DNA of 64,000 bases from Diphasiastrum complanatum (taxonomy: Eukaryota > Streptophyta > Lycopodiopsida > Lycopodiales > Lycopodiaceae), in NCBI GenBank assembly GCA_029204225.1, contig CM055097.1, positions 71,894,452 to 71,958,451 on the forward strand. The letters run 5' to 3'. The translations under genes and the position numbers were made by a program. This document shows positions 36,270 through 47,684 of this stretch, one piece after another (position 1 is the stretch's first letter; each line of letters starts with the position of its first letter). The notes beneath the pieces were generated by a model. That model made no database searches. It was not told the origin of the DNA and was given only the letters and a program-made list of their open reading frames with translations.

Positions 36270-37080
36270 AAAAGAATTATAACCGCGTGAGAATGTATCA
36301 GAAGGCAATGCAAGAAATTTGAAAGGCTTTGGTCGCAAGAAAAATTTGCAAGAGCTTCGCTAGCACAAGTGAGGAATGAATCCAATTGAGCCAACTTATA
36401 GGTGAATTTGGTGGGTCCATTATACTGAATAGTAGTTGGGCTGATCAATTCTGAACAAAAATTTGCAGGCATGTACAGTATTGTAAAAATAGGCTATAAA
36501 AATCTCGGCGAAGGTTTCTAGGGACCTGAACCTATTAGGCAAACGTTTTCCAGGGCTGGCAAAGGATGAACCTTCGCCCAAGAGGGTCCTTCGCCCAGGT
36601 ACTGTCAAAAATGCTTTTTTCCACAATCTGAACCTATTGACAACCTAATTTTGACAATTTAAGATCATCTAGCAGGTCGACGAAGATTCATAATGATGTT
36701 ATGATGCTCGGCGAAGGTTCCCAAAATGGCATATCACTGAACATTCGTCTGACTCAAAAATTTAATTTTCTTTTGTCAGAAACCTTCGCCCACCTCAATT
36801 TAGATAAATCAAGGGTGGATGTACGGTCTGAGAGCTCAGCAAAGGTTTCTGATACTGTATTGGCCAAATCGACCCAAAACAGTGGTTTTCTAAGTCATTT
36901 TCCATAAAAATACCGTGTTTCTGTTTTCTTATGCTGATGACTTCTTGACTTTTGCTCATCAGTTTTTTCTTATTTTTTTATTTTTTTCTTTTTTCAACTG
37001 TCTTTTTCCAAAAAAAGTCAGCAAAGTATATACTGAAAACAAAAAATTGAAAACAGATAAAATGAAAAAATATATTGAGA
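36270..37080 (-). other. Spacer with repeated GCGAAGG motif
   Basis: Between the integrase and the additional frame, the word GCGAAGG or its complement CCTTCGC recurs (for example near 36508, 36570, 36590, 36711 and 36783). Similar AACCTTCGC words occur in the matching spacer of element H (55920-57060). It is otherwise non-coding. Confidence 0.6.
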
Positions 37081-37965
37081 TTAGGATTGCTGAAGTGGCG
37101 GAGCAGGCTGCCAAAACTTGCGTAATCGGCTGTCATTTATCGGAGTATCAAATCGTTTCCCATCCAAGTGCTCAAGAATTACTGCGCCATAGTTCAGGAT
37201 TTCCTTCACTTTATACGGGCCTTCCCCAGTAAACTTCAACTTACCCTTGATCAGCTTGGTTTTGTACGTCAATGCAAGATCTCCTACTTCTAGATCTTTT
37301 TTATGCAATCGCCGATCGTGCCATGCCTTGCGGCGGGCTTTCTCTGCTGCTAAGGCATGAACTGCCATCAATCGGGTTTCACATAATTTGTGCAACGCAT
37401 CGTGGCGAAGTTGTAAAGACTGATCATCATTTATTTAATCATTCCGTTGCTGCTATGCGTAAAGATGAGATTAAAAATTCAATTGGCATAACAACATCTT
37501 GACCATAAACCAGTTGAAAAGGTGTTTGATTTGTACTATTTTTGTAAGCGGTTGTGAATGCCCATAATGCTACATACAGTTTATGTTCCCAATCAGACCA
37601 ACTCGCTTCAGCTGTCTTTGTCATAATGGTGCAGAGAATCTTATTGGAAGATTCAGCTTGGCCATTCCCTCTGGGATAATAGGGAGTACTAAATCTATGT
37701 ATAACAAAAAAATCTTCCAGTAAACACTTTATTGTTTGATTAACAAAGTGTGTCCCGATCACTGACAATTTTGATCGGACATCCAAATCTGACTATAATA
37801 TTTTCATATAGAAACTTAGCTGTAGATTTCGCATCAACTACTTTGATAGCCTTGGCTTCAACCCACTTGGTCATATAATCAGTTGCGACGATAATGTATC
37901 GGGCCTGAGATCCTTGAGTAGCGGGCTGAATAGGACCAACATAATCCAGTCCCCAAGTACAGAAT
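37081..37965 (-). pseudogene. Gypsy C integrase
   Basis: The core starts at about 37965 with GLDYVGPIQPA. TDYMTKWVEAK, YPRGNGQAESSNKIL with the catalytic Glu, and PFQLVYGQDVVMP follow. The C-terminal domain (37395-37081) has EVGDLALTYK and GPYKVKEILNYGAVIL, ending in RKFWQPAP. A frameshift lies near the second catalytic Asp (37786). The N-terminal zinc-binding part is absent. It is closely related to element H at 55062-55919. Confidence 0.9.
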
Positions 37966-38210
37966 GTCTATGTCTTCACGTTCCAATAACAATCATTCTA
38001 ATTAGTCAGTTAATCAGCTGTCAAGCAATCTTGTAAATGTAAAGCTAGAATAATACAAGATCTTCCAGTTGTTATAAATGTAAATGAGCGATTGAAGTTT
38101 TTATAAGTGTCAAGAAGTCATAAATCATCTGAATAAAATTTTATGTGTCCTTATAAAGCGTAGGCCACCAACAACCAGATTGCAAAAGTTTGCGAACAAT
38201 AATATCTCCC

Positions 38211-38361
38211 GCAAAAAGGCCTAAAGTCCTTTATTAACTTTTAACTAATCAATCAAATAACTATGTGATCATTGGGTTGGACTTATACATGCAGGGTGCC
38301 AAATCCCTCTCACTTATTAACTAGGGTTAGGGTTGTCTTGGGATCTGCAAACCCTCCAATA
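38211..38361 (-). repeat. Remnant of Gypsy C 5' LTR
   Basis: These 151 bp match 33159-33310. Only the U3 start of the LTR remains. The rest, with the primer binding site, was removed together with the 5' half of the element. Confidence 0.88.
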
Positions 38362-38457
38362 GTTGGATCAACATCTGTGTTAGATCCTAGATTGAGATAG
38401 CAAGCAACATCCTTTCAACTCCATTTTCTCTCATTACTAGAATTTCTCACCAAGAAG

Positions 38458-40507
38458 ATGTCTTCATCTGGTTCACATTTCTTAGAGCATAGTGAGAGAT
38501 TAACATCTTCCAATTATGCAATGTGGAAGATCAGAATGGAATCATTGTTGATTCTACAGGATGTAATGGATATTGTGAGTGGAGTTGAAGAAGAACCTGC
38601 TGCACCTAATGAAGGTGCAACATTCCACAAAAGAACCAGAATTGCCCTTCATTTTATAAAAATGAATGCTACCAATGAAGTGTTAAGAGAGATCAGTACA
38701 TGCACCACTGCCAAAGAAGCATGGGATACTCTAAAAACAATCTATGAAATCAAAAATACTTCTAGATTGCTTACACTTAGAAACCAAATATTTCTAAGTT
38801 ATTAGAGAGTAGATGAGAGTGCTTCATCACATGTCATGAGATTTAAGGATCTTCATCAAGAGTTAGCTGGTATTAGTGATGGTCTTAAGAACACTGAACT
38901 TGTTCAAGTAGTCCTAAATGGACTTAGAGATGAGTATGACAATATTGTGTAGACCTATGCTGTCAGAGAGGATCTTCCATCCTTGGAGACATTGCAAGGT
39001 GTTCTCATTGCTGAAGAAAGCAGACAAGAGAACAAGATGCTGAGGATCAATAGACTTTCATTGAAAGATGGAGATGATAAAGCACTCTTCATCAGAGACA
39101 AGTCAAGAGGCAAGGGAAAAGGACAACAAGACTTCAAGAAGGACAAAGCCAAAGAAGGTGGTGAGGATCAATCCTCACAAGGTGCAACATCCAGTGGCAA
39201 GAAGAAGCTATCAAAGATCAAGTGTTTTTTCTCTGGAAAGAAAGGACATTATGCATCAAACTGTTTCAAGAAGAAGAACCAATCTAAGCAAGCTAACCTT
39301 ACTAATGAGGATGAGTGTGAGGGTGTAGAGAGTGAAAGAGAGGATTAACTAATGATGTCTACTTTTTCATCTTTTCCTTTTAAGAATGAAGAAGTTTGGT
39401 GGATAGATAGTGGGGCCAGTTCTCACATGTCTAGTTCTAGGAACTCTTTCACTAATCTCATGCCATATCTAGGTGCAAAAAGGTCAATCTATACTGCTAA
39501 TGATGTAGAGTGTAGGATTGAAGGAATAGGTAGCATTCCATTACATGCATCATCATCAAAATTTTTTTGCTTACATGATGTACTATATGTACCTAAATTG
39601 ACTAAGAATCTCATTAGTATAGGACAGTTGTTTGATAGTGGATTGGATGTCAAGTTTCAAGTTGACAAGTGTATAATCTCAAAAGAAAATGAAGTTATTG
39701 CTAGAGGATCTAGAATTGGTAAGTTGTACAAACTAGATTCTAGGGAGAGTGCTAACATTTCAGATATTGCTTATGAGACCAAGGTCCAATAGGAGGATCT
39801 GTGGCATAAGAGATTGGGTCATCCCAATTCTAGAGCCATGCAATCTATGGTCAAAGAAGGAAAAGTTGTTGGTCCACCAAAGACACTGTCAAAGGAGCTT
39901 CTACCTTGTGCGCAAAGTCACACAGAAGGCCTTTTCCTAGATCAAGTATGAAGACAAAGCAACCATTTGAACTTGTACACTCAGATGTTCATTTCTCATC
40001 AACTAAGAGCAAAGGAGGAGCCAACTGCTTTGTCTCTTCTGTAGATGATTATACAAGACATTCTTGGATCTATATGTTGTCTTCAAAAGCCATGGTTTAT
40101 GATGTTTTTCTTACTTTTAAAGCTTATGTAGAGAAGCAGTTTTCTTTCAAGATAAAAGCTTTAAGAAGTGATAGTGGAGGAGAATACACCCAATAAGTTT
40201 AAAGACTTTTGTGAGAGAGAGTGTATTCAAAGAGAGTTCTCTTGTGCATATACTCCTAATCAAAATGGAGTTTTTGAGAGAGAAAATAGAACTTTGTGTG
40301 AATTTGCAAAGCCATTAGGCTGGAAGCTTCTCTGCCTAAAGAATTTTGGGGAGAGGTAGTTGCATGTGCAAACTATCTTTGTAATAGGCTTCCAAATCTT
40401 GCAATAGGAGAAAAGACACCATTTGAGATGTTGTATAAGAAAAAGCCTAAGGTAGATCATCTTAGGATTTTTGGCTGTGTATGCTTTGTGCATGTACCTA
40501 TAGAAAC
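38458..40507 (+). pseudogene. Copia B gag, protease, integrase (partial)
   Basis: Gag begins at 38458 and stays open for 115 codons (LTSSNYAMWKIRMESLL), then carries stops at 38803 and 38950. The zinc knuckle reads CFFSGKKGHYASNC, so its second Cys is lost. The protease frame (39352-39792) has WWIDSGASSHMS. A small deletion removes the HHCC part before the integrase. The core (39906-40360) has SVDDYTRHSW and SDSGGEY, followed by a short deletion. The catalytic-Glu segment reads GVFERENR. It ends at LRIFGCVCFVHVP, where another element begins. Confidence 0.9.
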
Positions 40508-40509
40508 TT

Positions 40510-41690
40510 AGATGCTGCCTCTACATAGAATAATTCAACATCTTGTAATTCATCATCCACTTAAGTATTAATTGGTGTGGATTCAATTCGCAAAACGTGG
40601 TCGGCTAGATAATGTTGCTTCCACTTATGAACGACAATTCGAAAGTAAAATTTAGTCAATAACAGTAACCATTTTACAATACGCCTTGTATTACACATCT
40701 TGTTTACCAAGTAACGGTTGGTGATCCGTATAAAATGCAAAGTGCATTTCCATGAGGTAATGACGAAATTTTCGTATAGAAAAAATCATGGCTAACGCTT
40801 CACGTTCTATTGTTGAATAGTTCTTCTCTGGATCTGTAAATTGTCTGCTTGCAAATCGTATTAGATAGTCCTTATAGTCACTTGGCTGCATCAAAATTGA
40901 TCCAATGGCATATTTTCAGGCATTCGTGTGAACATTAAACTCAATCATCCAATCTAGAGGATGCAGTATCGGTGCTGAAGTTAATGTTTTTTTTAAAATT
41001 CTCAAAGGCTTCTAACGCCTCTATTGTCCAAATAGGAACAATAGTCAGTTCGTATATAGGTCTTGCTAAATCCGCAAAAAAGATAATAAAAATTCGCATG
41101 ACCCATACACACATAAACTCCACAAATTGTATCACATGCCCAAGCACAACTCCGTGGGAAACCCATATCTGGCATTTTTCTAGATTTAGGTAAATTTGGT
41201 TTTGCGACATCTTTCAAATACTTTTTCCAATCGGTCCAGGTGGTCTGTATTTGTGCTATGGACTCCAAGGTCATCCAAGTAAATTTCAAGAAATTTCTGT
41301 AGATAATCTTTAAAAGCAAATTGCATTACTCTTTGGAACAAACTTGGTGCATTACAGAGTCCAAACAACATTACTTTGTAAGCATAGGCGTCCCATTCTG
41401 TTGCAAAAGCTATTTTGTGACGATCTATAGGTACAACCTTGACCTGGTTGTAACCACTAAATCCATTCAGAAAACTATAAGCTTCTGTTCCAGCAAGGCG
41501 GTCCAAAATGCTTTTAGTAAAAGGTAACAGAAAGTGATCCTTCCGTGTCACTTTGTTCAAGGCCTTGAGATTCACACAAATTCTCAATTTCACATTCTTC
41601 TCTTTCTTTATCGAATCCACAACATTAGGATTACAGCGATAGAACTTTGTAACCTTTGGAACTATAAGAGAGCCCAATACTAAATTCTAC
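40510..41690 (-). pseudogene. Gypsy E RT and RNase H
   Basis: RT at 41677-41186 includes LKALNKVTRKDHFLLPF, GYNQVKVV, YKVMLFGLCNAPSLFQRVM and the catalytic YLDD (EIYLDDLGVHS). The post-palm LNLEKCQIWV is in another frame (41210). RNase H follows (40894-40690) with FASRQFTDPEKNYSTIEREALA and YTDHQPLLGK, then a degraded tail to 40510. It belongs to the same family as 9290-10060 and 57080-58184. It abuts Copia B on the left and Copia D on the right. Confidence 0.9.
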
Positions 41691-41719
41691 AGGTTGAATG
41701 CTACAATCAAGGGGCAACA

Positions 41720-44526
41720 TGGGCTTATCTCATCAATTTCATCGCAAACTGAATTGTGGCATAAAAGGCTTGGTCATTTGAACCTAGAAGGCCTCAGTTC
41801 AATGAGAAAACTAGAAATGATAATATGATTGCCTATGATAGAAGATCACTTGAAGTCGATGTGCGAATCATGTGTGTATGGAAAGCAACATCGAGAAAAG
41901 TTCAATAAAGGTGGTGTTGCAAGTGCAAAGAACATCCAAGATTTGATCCACACAGATCTATGTGGGCCTATGAGAACTATGTCCTTAGGTAAGGCCTTCT
42001 ATTTCATGACTTTCATTGATGATATGTCACGCAAGATGTGGATTTACTTCCTGAAGAAGAAATCAAATGCGTTTGACACATTCAAAAGCTTTAAAGCATC
42101 GGTCAAAAATCAAACAGGTAGAAAGATCAAAGTTAGATCAGATAGTGGAGGTGAGTATAAGTCTAGACAATTTACGCAAGCTCTTACTCTTGAACTCAAT
42201 GGTGTAGCTGAGTGCAAAAATCGTACGATTGTGGAAAGTGCTAGATCTATGCTAGCTGAGATGAAACTACCAAAAGATTTTTGGTTAGAAGCATGCAGTA
42301 CAGTAGTCTATCTTCAAAATAGAAGTCCTACCATAGCCATACCAAAGATGACACCTAAGGAGGCATTCATGAAGAAGAAGCCAAAGGTGAGCCACTTGCG
42401 AATCTTTGGATGTAAAGACTTTGTACACATTCCTAAGAAAGAGAGACGGAAGCTTGATGTGAAAGCTATCAAGTGTATATTCCTAGGATATGATGATCGT
42501 GTAAAGGGATATAGATGTTTTGACCCATTGGTCGTGATGTTATCTTTGATAAATCTAAGATGTATGGAGATGAGGATGCTGAGAAGACAGATACATCCAG
42601 TGGGAAAGATGGTATAGTGAGGATACCCCCTGATGATGATCCATTTATTGACTTTCCTAGTGATGGACATGAGGATACATCTCAAGATACTACTACTCAA
42701 CCTCAAGAGACAGGTTGGAGAGGTAGAGATAAACCTTTTGGTGCAAGAAGGATTGAAGTTGCAGGTGACAAACGCAAGGAAAAATATGTATCGTGGGATA
42801 CATTTTCACCACAAAGCCGATCACCTGACAATAAGCTCGCTAAATGGTTTGAAAGATTGATGGAGAGCCGCAACATGGATGAATTTTCAGGATCATCTAA
42901 CCAAGGAGAGCTATGAAGATCAACAAGAGAGAAGAAAAGACAACTTGAAAGGTATGAAGCAAATTATGCTCTCTTATCTAGCATTATTCAAAGCAAAGAA
43001 CCTTCGACTTATGGTGAAGCGAAGGATGATGGGTCAAGGCCATGGGAGAGGAGATGGAGTCAATTGCTAAGCATAGCACATGGGACTTAGTGGAACCACC
43101 AGTTGGCAAGAAACCCATTGGTTGTAAATGGGTATACATGACTAAGTACCATGCAGATGGAAGTATAGCAAAGCACAAAGCAAGATTGGTTATCAAAAGG
43201 TATTCACAAAGTAAAGAGATCGACTGTGAGGAGACCTTTGTGCCAGTATGTAAGTGGAATACTCTACGTCCACTTGTTGCTTTAGCTTCACATTTTGGTT
43301 GGCCTTTGCATTAGATGGATGTGAGATGTACCTTTCTAAATGGTGAGTTAGATGAAGAGGTGGTCATGGATCAACCCAAAGGCTTTGTAGCGAAAGGACA
43401 AGAGAATAAAGTATGTCGCTTGAAGAAAGCGCTTTATGGCCTTAAACAGAAACCACGTGCATGGTATAGCAGGATTGATGCCTACTTTCACTCAAAGGGG
43501 ATGGTGAGAACACATTCTGATCCGAATCTTTATGTCTTATGCTTTGATGGTATGGTTGCTTTGATTTCTCTTTATGTTGATGACTTGATTATCATGGGAC
43601 ATAATCAAGAGATGATAGACATGATTAAGAAAGAGCTCATGGAACAATTTGAGATGATAGATCTCAGCCTACTGCATTATTGCCTTGGAGTGGAGGTGTG
43701 GCAAAAAGGACATGAAGTGGGTCTAACACAGGTGAAGTATGTTAGAGAGTTGATGCACAGGTTCAGGTTGCAGGATTGCAAGCCAATGAACACTCCTTTT
43801 GAACCTAGTAAAAATCTTTCTAAGCTTGACAAGTCACAACCATTTGATGCTATGCTATATAGGCAGTTAGTAGGGAGCTTGGTTTACCTTACCACGACTA
43901 GACCAGATATATGCTATGTTGTTGGTATTATAAGTCAGTTTATGATAGCACCTACAGAAACGCATTGGAAGGCACCTAAGCGCATTTTGCGTTATGTCAA
44001 GGCACTTCAGACTATGGCTTGGTTTTATAGGAAGCATGAGGGTGTACCTGAGTTATGTGGCTATGTGAATGCGGATTGGGGATGTGACTATGACGATCGT
44101 AGATCCACCACATGGTATGTATTCCAGCTTTGTGGCAGTTGCTTTTCCTAGTCTAGTAACAAGCAAAGTACAATTGCTCTATCCACCACAGAAGCAGAGT
44201 ATAAGGCAATGTGTAGTGCAGCACATGAAGCTATATGGTTGAGACAGATCTTAGAAGATTAAGTTGGCATGAAACAGAAAAATCCCACAACTATACATAG
44301 TGACAATCAGAGTGGCATTCAGCTGGAAAAGAATCTAGTGTTCCACGTGAGAACCAAAAGCATTGAGATTCAGTATCACTTTATACGTGAGAGACTGCTG
44401 AGTCGTGAAATTCATGTTGTTCATTGTAGTACAAAAGAACAACTAGCTGATATTTTCACTAAGCCACTTGTTAAAGAAAAGTTTGATAAGTTTAGAACAA
44501 AACTTTATGTACTTAAAGTTTGTTGA
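41720..44526 (+). pseudogene. Copia D integrase, RT, RNase H
   Basis: The order is pre-integrase WHKRLGHLNLEGL (41758), integrase core (41829-42540; HTDLCGPMRT, RSDSGGEYKS, GVAECKNR, with a short in-frame deletion before the last motif), linker, RT (43042-43990; PIGCKWVYMTKY, YGLKQKPRAWY, catalytic YVDD in LISLYVDDLIIMG) and RNase H (44050-44526; STTEAEYKAM, SDNQSGIQLEKN, EQLADIFTKPLV). Its RT-RNase H half is the best preserved pol of the window. It is disabled mainly by stops at 43312 (TAG), 44149 (TAG) and 44260 (TAA). The first two fit C-to-T changes at CAG and TGG codons. Confidence 0.92.
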
Positions 44527-44581
44527 CTTTAAAACCTATGTATATGACTGTATAAAGAGCAGACTCTACTTTAAGGGAGAG

Positions 44582-44817
44582 AGTTAGAATTGAAGTAGAA
44601 TCATTGTGTTACTGTATTGTGAGTCCTATCAGTCGATAAGGATCAGTTGGCCTCGCGACGAGGCGAGTCGACGGGACATGCGTCCCATCAACGACAACTT
44701 GGGCCATGCATGGGTTGCCTGAGTGAAGAACTATATGTATAGTGTAATTTCATTTTGAGAAATACAGTTGCTATGTGAGCTTGCTGTGCAGAGTGTTTTC
44801 TATCTGTGTTACTGTGT
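44582..44817 (+). repeat. 3' LTR of Copia D
   Basis: This follows a polypurine tract (TTTAAGGGAGAG). The first bases read AGTTAGAATTG, a decayed TGTTAGAA. A possible TATA region (ATATGTATAG) lies near 44734. The right end is set where Gypsy E similarity resumes. No second copy is present. Confidence 0.65.
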
Positions 44818-45075
44818 AGTATGGTCTATGTTCCTGTTCGAAGCAAATTCTAAGTTATAAGTCCATGAAAAGCAATATTGATACTTGATAAGTGACACTC
44901 GGAGTGCTTGAAACTGTTCAAGATTAAGTTGTGATCCAACTTGTACAATCTTTTCTAGTTCTCCTGGTTTAGCAAGATTCATAGGTTGTGTCCTAGCTGG
45001 GCCATCGTAAACATCTTTCGATTCTGGCACCTGTTCTTTGGATTCACGATGTGCTTTGGGATACCCACATCATCC
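44818..45075 (-). pseudogene. Gypsy E pre-RT linker
   Basis: A frame from 45030 to 44812 (GPARTQPMNLAKPGELE, FSWTYNLEFA) fits the segment between protease and RT of the same Gypsy family as 40510-41690. It stops at Copia D. About 50-60 residues that should link it to the RT on the other side of Copia D are missing. Confidence 0.65.
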
Positions 45076-45325
45076 AGTGTATAGCGTTGAAAATGTTCGG
45101 GCATATCAAAGTGATTGAGAGATAAAAGGTAATTAAAAAAAAGAGTACGACAGATAGGAGAGTTCAGTCCAGAATTTGTCGGAGTATCGATACGAAGACT
45201 CTAATAATAGAGCTCATCAAGTGAGGCTATCATGTCATTATTTCTCGCGATTTTCTTTTCTCCTGTAGTGGGTTTATTTCCTAGCCTATCCTCAACCCAA
45301 GATCCGAAAAGGGAAGCATCAGAGG

Positions 45326-45475
45326 CGAGGGAAATTGGTAGTTCAGTGCGAATAGCAGCGGGGGATGAAAGCGCAGCTGAAGTTGTCTGCCTAGTCCTTC
45401 GACGTGACTCGGGAGGCGAGTCAAGAATAACGATCTCGCTACGTACACGACGACGACTATGTGATGATGAGGCCT
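45326..45475 (-). pseudogene. Second copy of the Gypsy C additional frame (fragment)
   Basis: About 150 bp align without large gaps to 35376-35535, the Ser/Arg-rich central part of the additional frame of Gypsy C. Several matches exceed 10 bp. It lies upstream (minus sense) of the Gypsy E linker, so it is either the tail of another element or a rearranged piece. Confidence 0.7.
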
Positions 45476-45720
45476 AGCATATCTCACTATACATATTTTT
45501 GAAGGACAATAATGTAACATTTTCACATGTGTGGGATGCCATATTAGCTTGGTTAGGGAATCTTAAAAAAAGTATCATTTCATTTAGTGCTAATTGAAAC
45601 TGCTAAATGACATTGTTTGCTGGGGCCGCACTGTCACTTTAGTCAATGCTAATTGAGAGCTTTAAGAGTGGTGGGAAACCCCCTAAGCCCCTTAAAGGAA
45701 GAACTTTATTGAACACACAT

Positions 45721-46010
45721 TTGTCCAAAAACCTGTGATGCCTTCAGTGGGACAAGCCGGCCAAGACTAACGATAGTAATAGCTCCACCTCCTTTGCAAT
45801 GACTTGCTCCCTCACAAAATGATTTTGTATCTCAATATGCTTGCTCCTAGCATGAAAGATAGGATTGGATGCCATTCTTTGGGCTGATTGATTGTCACAA
45901 AAGATGATTGGGCTCTCTGAAAAATCTAGCAAGTGAAGATCCTTGATCATCCTCTTGATCCATACCATCTCCTTTTGTGCAATGTGTAAGAGCTTTGTAC
46001 TCGGCCTCAC
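45721..46010 (-). pseudogene. Copia F RNase H fragment
   Basis: The frame includes DCEAEYKALTH, FCDNQSAQRMASNPIFHARS and IEIQNHFVREQVIA, typical of Copia RNase H. It meets the plus-strand Copia G at about 46010 in opposite orientation. Only this fragment remains. Confidence 0.88.
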
Positions 46011-46679
46011 AATCCATCATCGGCTCACTGATATACGCAATGAACTTCACGCGACCAGACCTTGCATATTCGATCAGTACACTCAGCCAGTTCATGTCAA
46101 ATCCAGGCATAGCTCATTGGAAGTTGCTAACAAAGTTCATGAATTACATTCAAGCAACAACAACTCTCAGCATCTACTATGGAGGCAGCCAAACTGCTAA
46201 TATCCTTGAAGCCTACATAGATGTGGATTGGACAGGAGATGTCAACACCAGCAAATCAACTTCTGGATTTGTATTTTTATACAACCAAGGGCCAATCTCA
46301 TGGAACAAACGGAAACAGACCTCATTTGCATTATCATCAACAGAATTCGAATACATAGCTGCCACAAATGCAACCAAATAGGCGATCTGGCTTAGGCAAC
46401 TACTTGCAGACCTCAATCTTGCACAACCACTTCCTACAACAATCTATTGTGACAATCAAATCACAATAGCGCTATCTCTCAATCCAAGATTTCACTCTCG
46501 AAGCAAACATATAGAAATCAGGTATCACTACCTTAGAGAGAAAGTGCATAGTAAGGAAGTAGTATTGATTTTCTGCAGAACAAATTACATGGCAGCAAAT
46601 TACTTCACAAAGGCTCTATCAAAAGAGCAACATTTCAAATTGAAGGTCAAAATTTTTCAGGATCCACATTAAGGGGGAG
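46001..46679 (+). pseudogene. Copia G-left: RT end and RNase H
   Basis: It starts in the RT C-terminus (GSLIYAMNFTRPDLAYSI). RNase H follows with DVDWTGDVNTSKSTSGFVF and LSSTEFEY, a single TAG at 46379, then CDNQITIALS and ANYFTKAL. A TAA at 46670 and the polypurine tract AAGGGGGAG lead directly into the LTR at 46680. Everything upstream of the RT end is missing. Confidence 0.92.
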
Positions 46680-47478
46680 TGTTAGATTTCTTATGCTCAG
46701 TCTTAAGCAAATCGTTTAAGTAATGAGCATCCTGAAAAACCGAAGGTCGACAACATATTTTCAGGCCTTCACATTTTTTCCTTTGAGATTTCCTATGCCT
46801 TAGAAATCATTTTAGAAACCTTTGTCTTTTTCGTCTTTTTCGCTCCTAAGTGAAAAAAGTGACACACTGGCCAAGTGGCCAGAATACCTTAGAGATCATT
46901 TTTAAAGCACCTTCACCTTTTTCGCCTTTTTTGCTCCTTAGCAAAAAAAGTGACACACTGGCCAAGTGGCCAGAATACCTTATAAATCATTTTAAGGCAC
47001 CTTCATCTTTTTCGTATTTTTGCTGACCGACTTTGCCAATGGATGAAAAATAGCTAGACAAACAAATATCCCAAAGGTAGTTGACGGTTACCAACTTTTG
47101 TACATATGCAAAGATTGGCATAAATAGCCTTAAAAGCTTGTAAAATATTTTCTCTCTTGTAAATCTCTATATAAGCTGAAACAAGCTATGTAAGTAATAA
47201 TTTTCAAATTTCACTTTCAATCAAAGTTATCTGTAGCCAGTGTTATCATGCTCAGCAAGCTCAAGTTATTACTTCAAGCCATTGTACTCATTGTTGATAT
47301 TTTTATCAAAGTGCAATTTCTGTCTCACTACTGCATCGTTCATTTGAGCAAACTGTATGAATTCTTCAACTTGAATATTTCTGCTGCTAACTGTTGCGTT
47401 TTCGTTTCTACACGCCTACGCTCTGAGCAACCGAGCCTCCGCTGCGCTCACGACCACCATTTTACGACATTTCCAACA
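46680..47478 (+). repeat. Single LTR shared by two Copia bodies
   Basis: This 799-bp LTR reads TGTTAGATTT...TTTCCAACA. On its left lie RNase H and a polypurine tract, so it is a 3' LTR. On its right lies a primer binding site and gag, so it is also a 5' LTR. A TATA box (CTCTATATAAG) is at about 47166-47176. A repeated block (GTGACACACTGGCCAAGTGG) occurs twice, near 46859 and 46949. Confidence 0.92.
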
Positions 47479-47492
47479 TGGTATCAGAGCAT
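47479..47492 (+). other. Primer binding site of Copia G-right
   Basis: TGGTATCAGAGCAT follows the CA end of the LTR without a gap and matches plant initiator tRNA-Met. Confidence 0.93.
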
Positions 47493-47684
47493 TTTCACTA
47501 CTTCCTCATCTGATTCCAAGATGATATTAGAGCGAAAGCTCTAATACTTGATATCTTTCGCGATATCAAATTGATATCATACTCTTCAGTTCTTTTCAAC
47601 CTTTCAGTATCAGAGATTTGATTTTCTATTGTTGGCATTACTACATCTTAGCATCATCGATACAATTGACAAACTAAGTTCCAG

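Larger units (their letters stand above)
32561..38361 (-). mobile_element. Gypsy element C inserted in the Copia B leader
   Basis: A perfect 5-bp duplication, GTTGG, flanks the element (32556-32560 and 38362-38366). Copia A shows the empty site at about 23485. Read on the minus strand, the 5' LTR is a 151-bp remnant (38361-38211), followed by integrase, a spacer, an additional long frame, a polypurine tract (GGTGGGGGATAT at about 33311-33322) and a complete 3' LTR (33310-32561). Gag, protease and RT have been lost by internal deletion ending near 38211. Confidence 0.9.
31195..40510 (+). mobile_element. Copia element B inserted in Gypsy J RT, 3' truncated
   Basis: This is the same family as Copia A: LTR 31195-31919 (TGTGAA...TTCACA), PBS 31920, leader to 32560, a Gypsy insertion (32561-38361), leader 38362-38457 and gag-pol 38458-40507. 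It stops abruptly in the integrase C-terminus at about 40510, where a minus-strand Gypsy fragment starts. The RT, RNase H and 3' LTR are missing, so the right target-site duplication cannot be checked. Confidence 0.88.
41690..44817 (+). mobile_element. Copia element D, 5' truncated
   Basis: This element lacks its 5' LTR, gag and protease and begins in the pre-integrase domain. It ends in a 3' LTR at about 44582-44817. Gypsy E sequence flanks it on both sides in the same minus orientation (RT on the left, pre-RT linker on the right). Copia D therefore lies within Gypsy E, with loss of DNA at the left junction. Confidence 0.8.
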
